Source: Litchfieldella qijiaojingensis (lineage in GTDB: Bacteria > Pseudomonadota > Gammaproteobacteria > Pseudomonadales > Halomonadaceae). Taken from it: DNA of 64,000 nucleotides. Positions 63,285-64,000 of this stretch are shown one piece after another. A program made the position numbers and the translations under genes. How positions within the stretch are numbered: position 1 is the stretch's first letter; the number at the start of each line of letters is the position of its first letter. The DNA lies in assembly GCF_014651875.1 (NCBI RefSeq), contig NZ_BMXS01000015.1:10577-74576 (forward strand), in the 5' to 3' direction. The notes beneath the pieces are model-generated. The model ran no database searches and was not told where the DNA came from. It saw nothing but the letters and a program-made list of their open reading frames with translations.

Positions 63285-64000
63285 ATGTCGATGGCTGACC
63301 GCGACGGCCTCATCTGGTTCGACGGTGAACTGCTTCCCTGGCGAGATGCCAAGGTCCATGTCCTGACCCATACCCTGCACTATGGCATGGGCTGTTTCGA
63401 GGGAGTGCGTGCTTACGCCACCGAACAAGGGACAGCGATCTTCCGCCTCAAGGAACACACCAACCGCCTGTTCGATTCGGCCAAGATCCTGGGCATGCCG
63501 ATGCCGTTCACCAAGACCCAGATCAATGACGCTTGTCGAGCTGCCGTGCGCGAGAATGACCTGGAAGAGGCCTACCTGCGCCCCATGGTGTTCTTCGGCA
63601 GCGAAGGCATGGGCCTGCGAGCCGACAACCTCAAGACCCACGTGATCGTTGCCGCTTGGGAATGGCCGTCGTACATGTCTCCGGAAGCCCGTGAACTCGG
63701 CATCAAGGTGCAAACCTCATCGTTCACGCGTCATCACGTCAACATCGCCGTGACCCGCGCCAAGGCCAACGGCCAGTACATCAACTCGATGATGGCCCTG
63801 GCCGAAGCCCAGCGCGGCGGCTACGACGAGGCGTTGCTGCTCGACCCACAGGGCTATGCCGCGGAAGGCTCGGGCGAAAACCTGTTCGTAATCAAGGACG
63901 GCGTCATCTATACACCGATGCTGACCTCCTGCCTCAACGGCATCACCCGCAACACCGTATTGCACATGGCCGAGCACCTGGGGCTGCCTCTGCAAGAGAA
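63285..64000 (+). CDS. ilvE: Branched-chain amino acid aminotransferase IlvE, cut by the window end
   Basis: The first 238 codons of a fold-type IV aminotransferase. Start at ATG 63285, with GAAGGAAG 9 bases upstream; a second ATG at 63291 is near. Features: LLPWRDAKVHVLTHTLHYGMG, the phosphate/PLP region RAKANGQYINSMMALAEAQR with the PLP lysine, and LLLDPQGYAAEGSGENLFVI, in which EGSGENLF is a family motif. IlvE transaminates Ile, Val and Leu with 2-oxoglutarate. The C terminus lies beyond the window. Confidence 0.94.
   Translation, partial: MSMADRDGLIWFDGELLPWRDAKVHVLTHTLHYGMGCFEGVRAYATEQGTAIFRLKEHTNRLFDSAKILGMPMPFTKTQINDACRAAVRENDLEEAYLRPMVFFGSEGMGLRADNLKTHVIVAAWEWPSYMSPEARELGIKVQTSSFTRHHVNIAVTRAKANGQYINSMMALAEAQRGGYDEALLLDPQGYAAEGSGENLFVIKDGVIYTPMLTSCLNGITRNTVLHMAEHLGLPLQE

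Overview
The window looks like chromosomal DNA of a moderately halophilic gammaproteobacterium of the Halomonadaceae (Halomonas or a close relative). The reasons are the high GC content, an ectoine hydroxylase gene (ectD), a TRAP transporter for an organic acid, and gene order resembling Pseudomonas (hisBHAF next to asmA-mutY-yggX; thrB-DUF2782 near polA; a FabY-type ketoacyl synthase). Almost all genes are ordinary core genes, tightly packed and often overlapping by ATGA. I see no prophage, CRISPR array, rRNA or plasmid functions. Species-level placement is inference.

Layout. 0-4.7 kb: end of radA, the selenium pair selD-mnmH, a glutamine-amidotransferase-like gene that lacks its catalytic cysteine, an alkyltransferase-like protein, yjaG and a small outer-membrane barrel. 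4.7-12.1 kb: hisBHAF on the minus strand, divergent from panZ-like, asmA, mutY and yggX. 12.1-12.4 kb: a tRNA-Phe/Gln/Thr operon with a good promoter and terminator. 12.4-17.0 kb: a small variable region after tRNA-Thr with a CDF metal exporter, a GST, a DUF1992 protein, wreckage of three insertion-sequence families, an Xre/RES toxin-antitoxin pair and a candidate small RNA. 17.2-26.6 kb: ectD, an FAH hydrolase, speA-thrB, a DUF2782 gene, an MFS transporter and polA. 26.7-34 kb: an iron ABC transporter whose three genes lie in an odd divergent/convergent order, behind a likely Fur site, then a three-gene TRAP system. 34-45 kb: tmcA, pepD, dps, glycerate kinase, a pair of related lipoproteins, a ZevAB-like metal import pair, a HIT protein, a TauE exporter and two small lipoproteins. 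45-53 kb: a LysE exporter facing a MocR regulator across a perfect inverted repeat, a membrane protein with a voltage-sensor-like S4 helix but no pore, an oxidoreductase, a thioesterase, AtoE and DinF. 53-64 kb: yfhL, coaD, fabY, a trmB-like methyltransferase, an SMR pump, dacB, an AcuI-type reductase, dgkA, glnE and the start of ilvE.

The most interesting non-coding signal is a dispersed element of about 145-160 bp present three times (about 19.0, 43.2 and 49.5 kb). It folds into a long imperfect hairpin, its arms show compensatory changes between copies, and in every copy one end supplies the TAG stop codon of the adjacent gene. A possible short fourth relic follows the SMR gene. Two other places (16.94-17.04 kb and 55.85-55.95 kb) carry hairpins plus intrinsic terminators without a gene and may encode small RNAs or leaders.

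Working links: SelD supplies selenophosphate to MnmH for tRNA selenouridine; HisB/H/A/F are four steps of histidine synthesis; MutY protects against 8-oxoguanine mispairs and YggX against iron damage; EctD makes 5-hydroxyectoine; DctPQM, AtoE and the Fbp system import carboxylates or iron. Starts were chosen by ribosome-binding sites and family lengths and are noted where doubtful.
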